Source: a virus. From it: a DNA stretch of 50,393 bases. Under the pieces are notes generated by a model. That model worked only from the letters and a program-made list of their open reading frames with translations, searched no databases and had not been told where the DNA came from. The stretch spans positions 1 through 50,393 of the IMG/VR virus record IMGVR_UViG_3300023443_001574; one strand, 5' to 3'. Below, in pieces: positions 16,383 to 23,611 of this stretch. How positions within the stretch are numbered: the first letter of the stretch is position 1; each line of letters starts with the position of its first letter. A program made the position numbers and the translations under genes.

Positions 16383-18389
16383 TTGAGCAAAGTAGAAGCC
16401 AACGAATACACTGAATCAGCTAAACGTGATGTTATCTACAATTTTTTGAAAGACAACAAAGAACTTCGTGACATACTTTACAAATTTACAGCTAGACCAA
16501 GCGGAACGTTCCTTTTCAATCCAATGGGTCAGGACCTAATTTTTGAATGGTTCCTGGAAGATGCTGAACAAATCATCACGCAAACTAAGATAGCCTGTAT
16601 CCAACTCATCTGTGGATGGGGAGGAGAGAGATTACGTGATTCCCTGGTGAAAAATTTCACAGTACAAATTTCTGATTCAAACGAAATTAAGATGCAGGAT
16701 TGGAATGCAGAGTATGAAGGAATTCCAGTATCTGTGAACGTCCAAGTAATTGGAGCATTCAATGAAGAGACATATACCAAATCAGCATATTGTGCTTGTC
16801 CTGAATGTCATCATGGCAAAGAAGTTTTTGACTTGAGCATTGTTCCACGTTGTACTACTGATAGCTGCACACTCAAAGGAACCCTAATGATGGTCAGAAG
16901 AGAGACTTTGAAAACTGGACCAATCAAAACAATAATGATTCAGGAACCACTAGAAGAAGCAAAACACTCTGCTCCAAAAATTTTTCCATGTATTATCAAA
17001 GATGATGATGTAGTTGCAACATTCATTGGCCAACGAAAAAAGATAATTGCAATCTTCAGATCCGAACCACAAAAAGGAAAACCAACTAACCGCATCATGA
17101 TCCACGCAATCTCGGTCCATAGCCTAGGGGAAATGGATGAGATTCAACCAACAGATGAAGAGATGGAAAAATTTATGGCCATGTCCAAACAGGATAACTA
17201 TGTTTCAAAGATAGTTGATTCGTATGCTCCTGAAGTAAGATATGGTGGAACAGAACTTGCAAAGCTTTGTCTGATTCTTTCAATCCTTGGAGGAAACAAA
17301 GCAGGCAGACTCAGAGGATACATTCACGCTTTTCTGGTAGGAGATCCTAGCACAGCAAAATCAAAGATGCTAGAATTCATGCCACTAGTTGTTCAAAAGT
17401 CTGGCTTTGCAGTAGGTGGGACCGCATCAGGTTCTGGTATCACTGTAGCAATGGACACACTGCCAAACAGAATGAAGATGCCACGAGCTGGTCTGATTCC
17501 AAACTGTACTGGAGGATGCGCAGCAATAGATGAACTGAACCAGCTTGAAGATGAGGATCTGGGAAAGGTCTTCGAAGCTATGGAATCTGGCACAATTCAC
17601 TACAATAAAGGTGGATTCGATGTTCTACTAGTTGCGGAAACCGCAATCCAGGCTGGAGCCAATCCACGTGGATATTACTACAACAAATCCAAATCCATTG
17701 TGGACAATATCCATATGCCAGGACCATTGATTGCAAGATTTGATTTGAAAATTCTTCTCCAGGATAGCGACAACACAGTAGAAGAGAGAAACATACTGAA
17801 TCACATTTCCTTGATCAGAGAGATTGGAGTGGAGAAATATGTTGACACAAATGCATTGCTACAGCCACGTGAACTCATGGTGCTGTTCAACCTCGCAAGA
17901 TCATTCACTCCAAAGATGTCCAAAGAAGCAGAGAAATTGATCACAGATTTTCACATGATGATGAAATCACTTCCACAGGATGAAGGCTCATTCAGAATTG
18001 ACAAGAGATTCTTTGAAGCTATTGGAAGGATATGTATTGCATATGCGAAACTTCACTTCCAGAAGACTGTCACAAAAGAGATGGCCATGACAGTAATTGA
18101 GATTTACAAAAAAACTTTGAAGACATTTGGAATGAATGTAGAATCAGGAGAGATGCAACTCTCATTGGAGGAATCAGGAAAAACAAAGGAGACTGCATTT
18201 GTATTTGTTTTCAAAGACAAGCAGGAATCGCTGAATGAAACTTTTCTTCAGGCCGAGGTAGTTCTCAAAGGAATGTGCAAACACTATCCAAGATTCTGGA
18301 GAAACATGGATGAAGCTGCATTGTACTTTGACAAAATGGCCAAAGGTGAAAAGCTAGTTGCAAGAGCAGGAAGGTTCAATCTTTCTTGA
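16383..18389 (+). CDS. mcm: MCM replicative helicase
   Basis: 668 residues from TTG 16383, just after the regulator's stop; an in-frame TTG at 16359 lies inside that gene. The N-terminal half carries CACPEC and a C..C pair (RCTTDSC), the zinc site of MCM. The AAA+ part has Walker A GDPSTAKSK (near 17340), Walker B AAIDELNQ (near 17520), sensor 1 in AGANPRGY and the arginine-finger segment LIARFDLKILLQD (near 17735). A C-terminal helical region follows. As DNA unwinding motor it points to a replisome recruited or partly encoded by the virus; no polymerase or primase gene was seen. Confidence 0.93.
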   Translation: MSKVEANEYTESAKRDVIYNFLKDNKELRDILYKFTARPSGTFLFNPMGQDLIFEWFLEDAEQIITQTKIACIQLICGWGGERLRDSLVKNFTVQISDSNEIKMQDWNAEYEGIPVSVNVQVIGAFNEETYTKSAYCACPECHHGKEVFDLSIVPRCTTDSCTLKGTLMMVRRETLKTGPIKTIMIQEPLEEAKHSAPKIFPCIIKDDDVVATFIGQRKKIIAIFRSEPQKGKPTNRIMIHAISVHSLGEMDEIQPTDEEMEKFMAMSKQDNYVSKIVDSYAPEVRYGGTELAKLCLILSILGGNKAGRLRGYIHAFLVGDPSTAKSKMLEFMPLVVQKSGFAVGGTASGSGITVAMDTLPNRMKMPRAGLIPNCTGGCAAIDELNQLEDEDLGKVFEAMESGTIHYNKGGFDVLLVAETAIQAGANPRGYYYNKSKSIVDNIHMPGPLIARFDLKILLQDSDNTVEERNILNHISLIREIGVEKYVDTNALLQPRELMVLFNLARSFTPKMSKEAEKLITDFHMMMKSLPQDEGSFRIDKRFFEAIGRICIAYAKLHFQKTVTKEMAMTVIEIYKKTLKTFGMNVESGEMQLSLEESGKTKETAFVFVFKDKQESLNETFLQAEVVLKGMCKHYPRFWRNMDEAALYFDKMAKGEKLVARAGRFNLS

Positions 18390-18796
18390 CAAAATGGTTA
18401 GTTGCTAATACTGTTAGCGTCAAAGGTGGAAAGATAGAACATCAGATATCTGAAAAACCATTATTGCATGCTTGCTGTGCAGAAGATCACTTTGGAGATA
18501 CAAATATCGACATAAGGCCAGAAGTCAATCCTGATGTTGTCTGTGATGTACTAGAAGAATTACCATTTAAGAATGACCAATTTGCTGCAGCATTTGCTGA
18601 CATTCCTTGGATTGGTGCATGGCGTTGGAACGCTGCAAAAACTATCAAACACTTGCTTAGAGTGGCTCCAATAGTTTACATTATTTCTCCTTGGTTGTAT
18701 GGAGCTAAAACTTGTTATCCTGAAACGATTAATGTGTCCTGGAGACCTGGAATCAATCATCCAATTCTATTTGTTAAATATGTAAGAAGAAACTAA
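18386..18796 (+). CDS. Short methyltransferase-like protein
   Basis: 136 residues from TTG 18386, overlapping the MCM stop. TNIDIRPEVNPDVVCDV then ELPFKNDQFAAAFADIPW resembles the second half of motif I-III plus motif IV of class I SAM-dependent DNA methyltransferases, with DIPW in place of DPPY. The glycine-rich SAM loop is not obvious and the protein is shorter than usual, so it may be a reduced or inactive form. DNA modification to avoid host restriction is possible. Confidence 0.45.
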   Translation: MTKWLVANTVSVKGGKIEHQISEKPLLHACCAEDHFGDTNIDIRPEVNPDVVCDVLEELPFKNDQFAAAFADIPWIGAWRWNAAKTIKHLLRVAPIVYIISPWLYGAKTCYPETINVSWRPGINHPILFVKYVRRN

Positions 18797-18939
18797 TCTT
18801 CAAAAATAATTGTGATGTTGAGATCCTTTCCAAGAAGGCCTTTGTCCTTCAGTTCCTGGTGAAATTTTTTCGGAATATTGACATGAAGAGCTGGTCCTTG
18901 AGTGTTAATTTTAGATATCTGTTCTATAGTATGTTTCAC
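18793..18939 (-). CDS. AbrB/SpoVT-like regulator, the only minus-strand gene
   Basis: 48 residues from a GTG at 18939, chosen because the shared promoter element then lies at exactly the same distance as before ATG 11250. ALHVNIPKKFHQELKDKGLL followed by GKDLNITIIFED is the swapped-hairpin pattern of AbrB/MazE-like DNA-binding proteins. The stop lies at 18793-18795, overlapping the end of the convergent gene. It diverges from the ATPase gene, sharing a promoter region it may bind; autoregulation is inference. Confidence 0.6.
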   Translation of the reverse strand: MKHTIEQISKINTQGPALHVNIPKKFHQELKDKGLLGKDLNITIIFED

Positions 18940-18949
18940 AACTATTTTG

Positions 18950-18983
18950 ACGGATATATTATTATAATAATATATTGATTGAA
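18950..18983. promoter_or_regulatory. Divergent promoter with repeated 23-bp element
   Basis: AT-rich, TATA-bearing space between the minus-strand regulator and the ATPase gene. Bases 18961-18983, read on the minus strand, equal 11206-11228, and lie the same 21 bases before their start codon. Facing right, a TATA stretch near 18953-18966 would fit a leaderless start at GTG 18990. Confidence 0.6.
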
Positions 18984-20714
18984 AAAGTTGTGAAACCGAG
19001 CAAGATTCGTTTAGGCTATGAAATTGATACTGGAAAAGAGATCCAGATATCACCATCACATCTCATCGTTACCGGATTAAGCCAGAAAGCAGGCAAAACC
19101 ACAACGTTAGAGTCTCTAATCAAACGGAGTGGTTCAAAGGCAATTGTGTTTAGAACTAAAATTGGTGAAAAAAGTTTCCTGGATGGAACTGTCATTCCTC
19201 CATATTTCAAAGAAAAAAGTGACTGGCAATACATCGAGAGTTTGATTGAGGCTACAATGAAAGAGAAAGTTGGCAAGCTAGATAGAGCTGTCATAATCAA
19301 ACTCTCAAAAATGACGAGCGGAAAATCATTATTAGAATTTAAAAAAGTGGTAGACAACAGACTGCTAGAAAAAATAAACACATTCGAAAGCATGTTGCTA
19401 ACTAATCTGCAAGCATATCTTGAGATTGTGTTGCCAAAATTGCAGACAATACAATTTTCAAACACTCTTGAACTTGTCAATGGTCTCAACATAGTTGACC
19501 TGGAAAGATTCAGCAGAGACGCAGAAGTGCAGAGTCTAATCATCAGCAGTGTTCTTGAAGAAGTACTACATAATCACAAAGGCGTCATTGTGGTAATTCC
19601 AGAAGCTTGGAAATTCATTCCACAGAAAAGAGGAAATCCATGCAAAATGGTTGTAGAGGAATTCATCAGACAAGGAGCCACTAACGGAAATTATCTCTGG
19701 ATAGATTCTCAGGATATGTCAGGCGTTGACAAAACTCCTTTGAAGCAAATCTCAGAATGGATACTTGGATATCAATCTGAAATGAATGAAGTGAAACATA
19801 CCTTAGACCAAATACCACTACCAAAACAAAGTAAACCAAAAGAAGATGAAATCATGACACTAGGAACTGGCATCATGATATTTGCCAGCAGGGATTTGAC
19901 TGCCAAAGTCTACGTCCAACCTTTCTGGTTGAATGATGAAAAATCAATACAGATAGCAAAAGGTGAATTAAAAATAACAGAAATCGATGCTCCAGAACGA
20001 ATAGTTCAGAGTAAAATTGCAATTCAAACCACTCATGATGATGGAGTTGGCAATGAAGAAGTAAAAGGACTGAAACAGCTTATCAGCAAAGAGTTGATAG
20101 ATATGAGAACCGACTTTTTCAATAAAATAGGAGACATACAAGATCAAATAAACAAAGTCTTTGTAGATATTACAGGAATCAAAACCTCTACACCAGTCAT
20201 TGATGAAGATTCTATAGCATCCAAAGTATTACAAAAAATTCCACAACAAAATCATTCATCAAATCCTGTTGACAAGCAAACATTAATTGCTGAGATTATG
20301 GCCAAGATTCCAGCGTCTCCAGGGGCCATGACTTATGAAATAGCTCCACTTGAAAAAATCAAGAAAGACTTTTTGGAAGAAGCAAAGCAGAAAATTCTTG
20401 CTGATGTTGGAGAATTATCCGATGATGCAAAAAAGACGCTAAAATATTTGGAAGTAAAAAGTAAATTGGTAAAAACAAATGAATTGGTTGAAAAATGCTT
20501 TTTGATGAAAGCTGGAGGAAGTGCTTCCAAGAAAGTAAATAATGCCAGTTTACAACTTCGTGGCTTTGAACTTGCTAGAAAAGGAACTCACAGTGATCAA
20601 GAAGGATGCCTGAAATCTAGGATACAATCTTTGTTGGGAAATCATGAGGCAACAGAACAAGAAATAGAAAATCTGTATCAGCATATTCTCATGGAAATGT
20701 TAGGAGGTGATTAA
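18975..20714 (+). CDS. HerA-like ATPase with long helical C-terminus
   Basis: 579 residues from TTG 18975; an in-frame GTG at 18990 fits the promoter better and would remove five residues. Walker A is GLSQKAGKTT (34-43); VIVVIPEAW (204-212) takes the place of Walker B with the catalytic E kept and the usual D replaced by P; RQGATNGNYLWIDSQD then VDKTPLKQISEWILGYQ resembles the sensor part of HerA/FtsK-type motors. From about 350 on the chain is charged and coiled-coil-like. HerA drives DNA translocation with the nuclease NurA in archaea; no NurA was found here. It could act in recombination or DNA processing. Confidence 0.65.
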   Translation: MIEKVVKPSKIRLGYEIDTGKEIQISPSHLIVTGLSQKAGKTTTLESLIKRSGSKAIVFRTKIGEKSFLDGTVIPPYFKEKSDWQYIESLIEATMKEKVGKLDRAVIIKLSKMTSGKSLLEFKKVVDNRLLEKINTFESMLLTNLQAYLEIVLPKLQTIQFSNTLELVNGLNIVDLERFSRDAEVQSLIISSVLEEVLHNHKGVIVVIPEAWKFIPQKRGNPCKMVVEEFIRQGATNGNYLWIDSQDMSGVDKTPLKQISEWILGYQSEMNEVKHTLDQIPLPKQSKPKEDEIMTLGTGIMIFASRDLTAKVYVQPFWLNDEKSIQIAKGELKITEIDAPERIVQSKIAIQTTHDDGVGNEEVKGLKQLISKELIDMRTDFFNKIGDIQDQINKVFVDITGIKTSTPVIDEDSIASKVLQKIPQQNHSSNPVDKQTLIAEIMAKIPASPGAMTYEIAPLEKIKKDFLEEAKQKILADVGELSDDAKKTLKYLEVKSKLVKTNELVEKCFLMKAGGSASKKVNNASLQLRGFELARKGTHSDQEGCLKSRIQSLLGNHEATEQEIENLYQHILMEMLGGD

Positions 20715-20804
20715 TTGAAAGTAGAATTTCATATCCAGAACAAAAAGGACTGTGATTACGCAATCAACACATTAAAGAAAATACAGGAATCTTATCCAGA
20801 GTGA
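20715..20804 (+). CDS. Very small protein (29 residues) with strong Shine-Dalgarno site
   Basis: TTG 20715 is preceded by AGGAGGTGAT (20702-20711), the best ribosome-binding site in the window, three bases before the start codon. The product MKVEFHIQNKKDCDYAINTL and nine more residues is charged and helical. No motif. The site overlaps the end of the ATPase gene, so translation is coupled. Confidence 0.5.
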   Translation: MKVEFHIQNKKDCDYAINTLKKIQESYPE

Positions 20805-20840
20805 TCAAATTTTCTTTACCTAGCAGATCATATACATCAG

Positions 20841-20856
20841 AGGGGGTATACCCCCT
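20841..20856. promoter_or_regulatory. 16-bp G/C palindrome abutting a start codon
   Basis: AGGGGGTATACCCCCT is a perfect inverted repeat ending one base before ATG 20857. In this AT-rich genome it stands out. It may be an operator for a dimeric regulator; as RNA its G-run could serve or hide a ribosome-binding site. Confidence 0.5.
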
Positions 20857-21039
20857 ATGGAATACAAAGCTAATATCATGCTGGCCAATGTTGGACAAGA
20901 TGACGCCAAGGTCACACTATCTTTTTTTGTGACTGATGCAGGAAGTACAGAAGATGCAGAAGAAATCTATGAAGAACTCGCCAAAGTCATCAAAAAGCGT
21001 GGTGGCACTCAAAAAGAATCAAAAGAAAAAGAAGAGTAA
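20857..21039 (+). CDS. Small acidic protein of unknown function
   Basis: 60 residues. The first half (YKANIMLANVGQDDAKVTL) reads as beta strands, the second as a helix with many E and K. The gene overlaps the methylase downstream by 38 bases in another frame. No family recognised. Confidence 0.5.
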   Translation: MEYKANIMLANVGQDDAKVTLSFFVTDAGSTEDAEEIYEELAKVIKKRGGTQKESKEKEE

Positions 21040-21472
21040 ATTCGATAGGATTCATTTCTCTTCAAAAACCTACAAGCATAGGACTCCAATTGGATTATTC
21101 AAGGACCTGGACTCAGAGTTTCATTTCAATTTTGATCCTGCACGTCCTCCAATAGTTGGAGACTACAATGAGAATGCACTAGTGAAGCCATGGATAATCA
21201 AAAAGCATCCAAAGAAAAAACTCAGAGTCTTTGAGAATCCTCCATATGATAGAAAGCTCATGGAGAGATTCATCATGAAAACATGTATGTTATTTTTCCA
21301 AGGAAAGATTGAGCTTGCAGTTTTTCTATTACCATTTAGAGCATCAGCAGTGAGATATCTTATCAAGCATTTTCACAAAAAAGTTGAGTTCAGACTTCTA
21401 ATAGACAGAGTCAGATTTGGAACTGCAGAGAATGGAGCTCCATTTGATAGTGTGGTGGCCATCCTAAAATGA
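21002..21472 (+). CDS. Phage-type DNA N6-adenine methyltransferase (Dam family)
   Basis: 156 residues from GTG 21002; the frame is open to ATG 20936, but that part is the shadow of the preceding gene. HRTPIGLFKDLDSEFHFNFD at the N-terminus, then RVFENPPYDRKLMERFI with the catalytic NPPY, LAVFLLPFRASAVRYL, and a final RVRFGTAENGAPFDSVVAIL are the conserved blocks of phage Dam (DNA N-6-adenine methyltransferase) proteins. It would methylate adenines in viral DNA, protecting it or marking it. Confidence 0.8.
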   Translation: MALKKNQKKKKSKFDRIHFSSKTYKHRTPIGLFKDLDSEFHFNFDPARPPIVGDYNENALVKPWIIKKHPKKKLRVFENPPYDRKLMERFIMKTCMLFFQGKIELAVFLLPFRASAVRYLIKHFHKKVEFRLLIDRVRFGTAENGAPFDSVVAILK

Positions 21473-21585
21473 CTCAAATCTATATTTGTGTATGTCATAA
21501 AATAATTACTGGCAAAGAAAATTTTGCTAATCATCGAAAAAAATGTAGGAAGGTCCATGACTCACAAGAACAAGCAAAAGGGTAA
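21469..21585 (+). CDS. Mini Cys/His protein (38 residues)
   Basis: ATG overlaps the methylase stop. CVCHK and then NHRKKC give a CxCH...HxxxxC set of zinc ligands. Its end overlaps the start of the resolvase gene. Confidence 0.45.
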   Translation: MTQIYICVCHKIITGKENFANHRKKCRKVHDSQEQAKG

Positions 21586-21862
21586 CAACTATGAACATCG
21601 TTTCAATGCCAGGTTGAAACTCCAGGGAATGAAAAAAGTTTGGAGGCATTTTGGTTCTCTGGGAGCTACTGATGTGGAATGGACTGACAAAGATGGCCAG
21701 GAACACGAAGCTCAACTAAAATTCTCCAGCATCCAGCAGCCAAAGTTATCAAAGAAACACCTGGAACTGCTGAAAGAATATGCCAAGCAAAGATCCCACA
21801 AAAAGATCTGGACTGTTTGCAAGCAATCTGGAAAACCTGAAGTGTGGACATTAATTGAGTGA
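21557..21862 (+). CDS. Hjc-like Holliday junction resolvase
   Basis: 101 residues from ATG 21557; an upstream in-frame TTG at 21524 would add eleven. KGNNYEHRFNARL (first acidic residue E), GSLGATDVEW (catalytic D), and EAQLKFSS (E-x-K equivalent with Q-x-K and preceding E) in this order and spacing are those of archaeal Hjc and related PD-(D/E)xK resolvases, ending with the WTVCKQSGKPEVW strand. It would cut branched DNA from replication or before packaging, working with RadA. Confidence 0.7.
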   Translation: MTHKNKQKGNNYEHRFNARLKLQGMKKVWRHFGSLGATDVEWTDKDGQEHEAQLKFSSIQQPKLSKKHLELLKEYAKQRSHKKIWTVCKQSGKPEVWTLIE

Positions 21863-21932
21863 AAAGATAAAAACAACGATCACTTTACCTAAAGCAAGAA
21901 TGGTCACAAAAGTTTGATGTTCCTAGAATTTC

Positions 21933-22001
21933 ATACTTTTCCCTGTGGCCTTCTAATATGTTTTTATTGTAGTATGTTCCTCATACTTTAGGGAAAAGTA
22001 T
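21933..22001. promoter_or_regulatory. Inverted-repeat control region before a mini-gene chain
   Basis: Arms ATACTTTTCCCT (21933-21944) and AGGGAAAAGTAT (21990-22001) are exact complements 45 bases apart. The right arm also forms a close palindrome with ATACTTT just before it, and touches TTG 22001. A T-rich, TATA-like stretch (21958-21972) lies between the arms. Probably promoter plus operator. Confidence 0.5.
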
Positions 22002-22177
22002 TGGAAAACAAATTAGAAACCCAAATGGGTGACGGCCATAACGTCAAAAAAACCGAGATTATCCAAGAACAAATTGAGCAGTCTTTAACATGCTTGAAAG
22101 AAAATCATCTCGGCATGGCTAGAGAATATCTAGTTAATGCAGTATTGCGATTGGACAACTTGGAGAGTGAAATTTGA
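22001..22177 (+). CDS. Small helical protein (58 residues)
   Basis: TTG start in the inverted repeat and stop overlapping the next ATG. The product is helical and charged (MGDGHNVKKTEIIQEQIEQS near the N-terminus, then LGMAREYLVNAVLRLDNL). No motif. First gene of a chain of six overlapping small genes. Confidence 0.5.
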   Translation: MENKLETQMGDGHNVKKTEIIQEQIEQSLTCLKENHLGMAREYLVNAVLRLDNLESEI

Positions 22178-22299
22178 TGGGATCTATATGTGGTTGTTGT
22201 GGTTACAAGGCAGAATCAACATCTATGATGTATGACCATTTCAAAAGAACTCATTGCTTTGTTGCAACAGATGTTTTTGATGAGGAGTTGTTGTACTGA
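22177..22299 (+). CDS. Mini C2H2 zinc-finger protein (40 residues)
   Basis: CGCCGY gives CxxC and MYDHFKRTHCF gives the two His with finger-like spacing. Overlaps both neighbours by a base or more. Confidence 0.55.
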   Translation: MGSICGCCGYKAESTSMMYDHFKRTHCFVATDVFDEELLY

Positions 22300-22478
22300 T
22301 GGCTTCTGAACCAGAAGTAATCAAGCACATCATCGTCAAAGGCCATGATGATTGGAAGTACAGCCTTCACGTCACATTAGGACCAGTGGACAACCGGAAA
22401 GAGATCAAAGTCAGAGGAGATGACATGACAGAAGTTCTTGCTGACTATGACAAAATGAAAAAGGAGCTGATGAAATAA
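22299..22478 (+). CDS. Small protein of unknown function (59 residues)
   Basis: Begins in the last base of the previous stop and ends in a TAATG overlap with the next gene. Central strands (WKYSLHVTLGPV) followed by a helix (DDMTEVLADYDKMKKELMK). No family recognised. Confidence 0.5.
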   Translation: MASEPEVIKHIIVKGHDDWKYSLHVTLGPVDNRKEIKVRGDDMTEVLADYDKMKKELMK

Positions 22479-22630
22479 TGAGACGAGCAACAATAGTTCT
22501 CAATGACAAAGTTTTTGCAAAACTCCGTGACGTACAAGCCAAAAAACTCAAGAGAAGCACAAAGGCTGTCAGCTTATCTGCAGTCATCAATGAGATACTA
22601 GCAGGAGTCTTGAAGGTGAAGATAGACTGA
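22478..22630 (+). CDS. Mini ribbon-helix-helix protein (50 residues)
   Basis: RRATIVLNDKVFAKLRDVQA forms strand and first helix, and AVSLSAVINEILAGVLK the second helix: a minimal ribbon-helix-helix repressor. Third such protein in the window. It could bind the inverted repeat upstream of its own chain (21933-22001), which is inference. Confidence 0.6.
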   Translation: MRRATIVLNDKVFAKLRDVQAKKLKRSTKAVSLSAVINEILAGVLKVKID

Positions 22631-22812
22631 TGGGCTACTACGAAGATCATCACAGAACACATTATTTGAAATGTGCTGTCTGTGGAAAAATGACAGAATT
22701 TACTGAAGAAGGATTCAATGCTGAGTATCTTGAACCACTTTGCAGTGCTTGCGAAAGTTCAGGTGAAGTGCCACAAGACTTCAACACTCCAAGCGGAGGA
22801 ACACGATTCTAA
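22630..22812 (+). CDS. Mini zinc-ribbon protein (60 residues)
   Basis: CAVCGKM and CSACES lie about 24 residues apart, a zinc ribbon, after a His-rich start (YYEDHHRTHY). Overlaps both neighbours. Confidence 0.55.
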   Translation: MGYYEDHHRTHYLKCAVCGKMTEFTEEGFNAEYLEPLCSACESSGEVPQDFNTPSGGTRF

Positions 22813-22964
22813 TGGGAAAAGAAACTACAGGACTAAACTGCATGTTTTGTGGAACTGTCTGTCAGAAATTTCTTCCACATCTGGAAAAATATCACAAAGG
22901 AGCAATCGCTCCATTTCCTAAAACAGAAGAAGCAGCAGGCAAGTTTTTCAGGTGGCGCACTTGA
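22812..22964 (+). CDS. Mini C2H2 zinc-finger protein (50 residues)
   Basis: CMFCGTVC followed by LPHLEKYHKG has CxxC and two His in classic finger spacing. ATG overlaps the previous TAA; its stop overlaps the next TTG. Confidence 0.55.
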   Translation: MGKETTGLNCMFCGTVCQKFLPHLEKYHKGAIAPFPKTEEAAGKFFRWRT

Positions 22965-23161
22965 AAACCACAGTTAATTTCTGTACTAAAGTAAGATTAG
23001 GCCATCTGAGAAAACTGAAATCAAAAAACTACAAGATAGACAAAATTCTCAACGTAGCTAATTCTATTAGAATCGAGAACGAAGACTATGTGATAATGCG
23101 CCTGGCATTCAGTTCCAATTCACGTGGCATGACACAGGAAATGTGGGTAGTTCCTAAATGA
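22961..23161 (+). CDS. Small basic protein (66 residues)
   Basis: TTG 22961 overlaps the previous stop in the TTGA arrangement; GTG 22952 is an alternative. Basic N-terminal half (VRLGHLRKLKSKNYK), beta-type C-terminal half (YVIMRLAFS, EMWVVPK). No family recognised. Confidence 0.5.
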   Translation: MKTTVNFCTKVRLGHLRKLKSKNYKIDKILNVANSIRIENEDYVIMRLAFSSNSRGMTQEMWVVPK

Positions 23162-23352
23162 AAACCACTAACGTAGACATCATCCAGGATACAAAAAGAG
23201 ACTACCAGATAGGCTGCAAGCATTGTGACTGGACAATTAACTATCTTAATACAACATACTGGAAGATTGAAAGAATGATGGAGATGATTGCAGCAATGCC
23301 TCATCTTCCAGATGCATGTGCACATAATTACGAAATCAGAGAACTAAGCTAA
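23158..23352 (+). CDS. Mini Cys/His protein (64 residues)
   Basis: ATG overlaps the previous stop. CKHCDW, then a helix with MPHLPDACAHNY that supplies more Cys and His. Last gene of the overlapping chain begun at 22001. Confidence 0.5.
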   Translation: MKTTNVDIIQDTKRDYQIGCKHCDWTINYLNTTYWKIERMMEMIAAMPHLPDACAHNYEIRELS

Positions 23353-23408
23353 CACTCAATTTTTTTAATCTATTATCATTATTTTTTAATCTCAAAATAT
23401 CCTAGTCA

Positions 23409-23549
23409 ATGCCTAACGGACAATGGATCATAATACCATGTACTGTTCTTGACTGCCAAAGTTATCATGGAAGATGGTCCAAGTCCGGCAAGCAGCGAAT
23501 GGATGAACTGAAAGTTCCCTGTGAAAAACACAAAAATTCGGAAGAATAG
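23409..23549 (+). CDS. Mini Cys/His protein (46 residues)
   Basis: ATG after an AT-rich spacer that holds TATA-like words. IPCTVLDCQSYH and later VPCEKH give a C...C...H, C..H set of possible zinc ligands. Ends 62 bases before the next, larger gene. Confidence 0.45.
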   Translation: MPNGQWIIIPCTVLDCQSYHGRWSKSGKQRMDELKVPCEKHKNSEE

Positions 23550-23611
23550 CTCAATTTTTTCAGAGTTTCTGTATTTTTGTATGTAAAATATTGCAGTAAA
23601 ATTGCCTAGAA

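Noticed and set aside
21855-21917. Twenty-codon frame after the resolvase gene reading like the start of a ribbon-helix-helix protein
   Set aside because: Stops after 20 residues and no continuation in another frame was found; too short to support.
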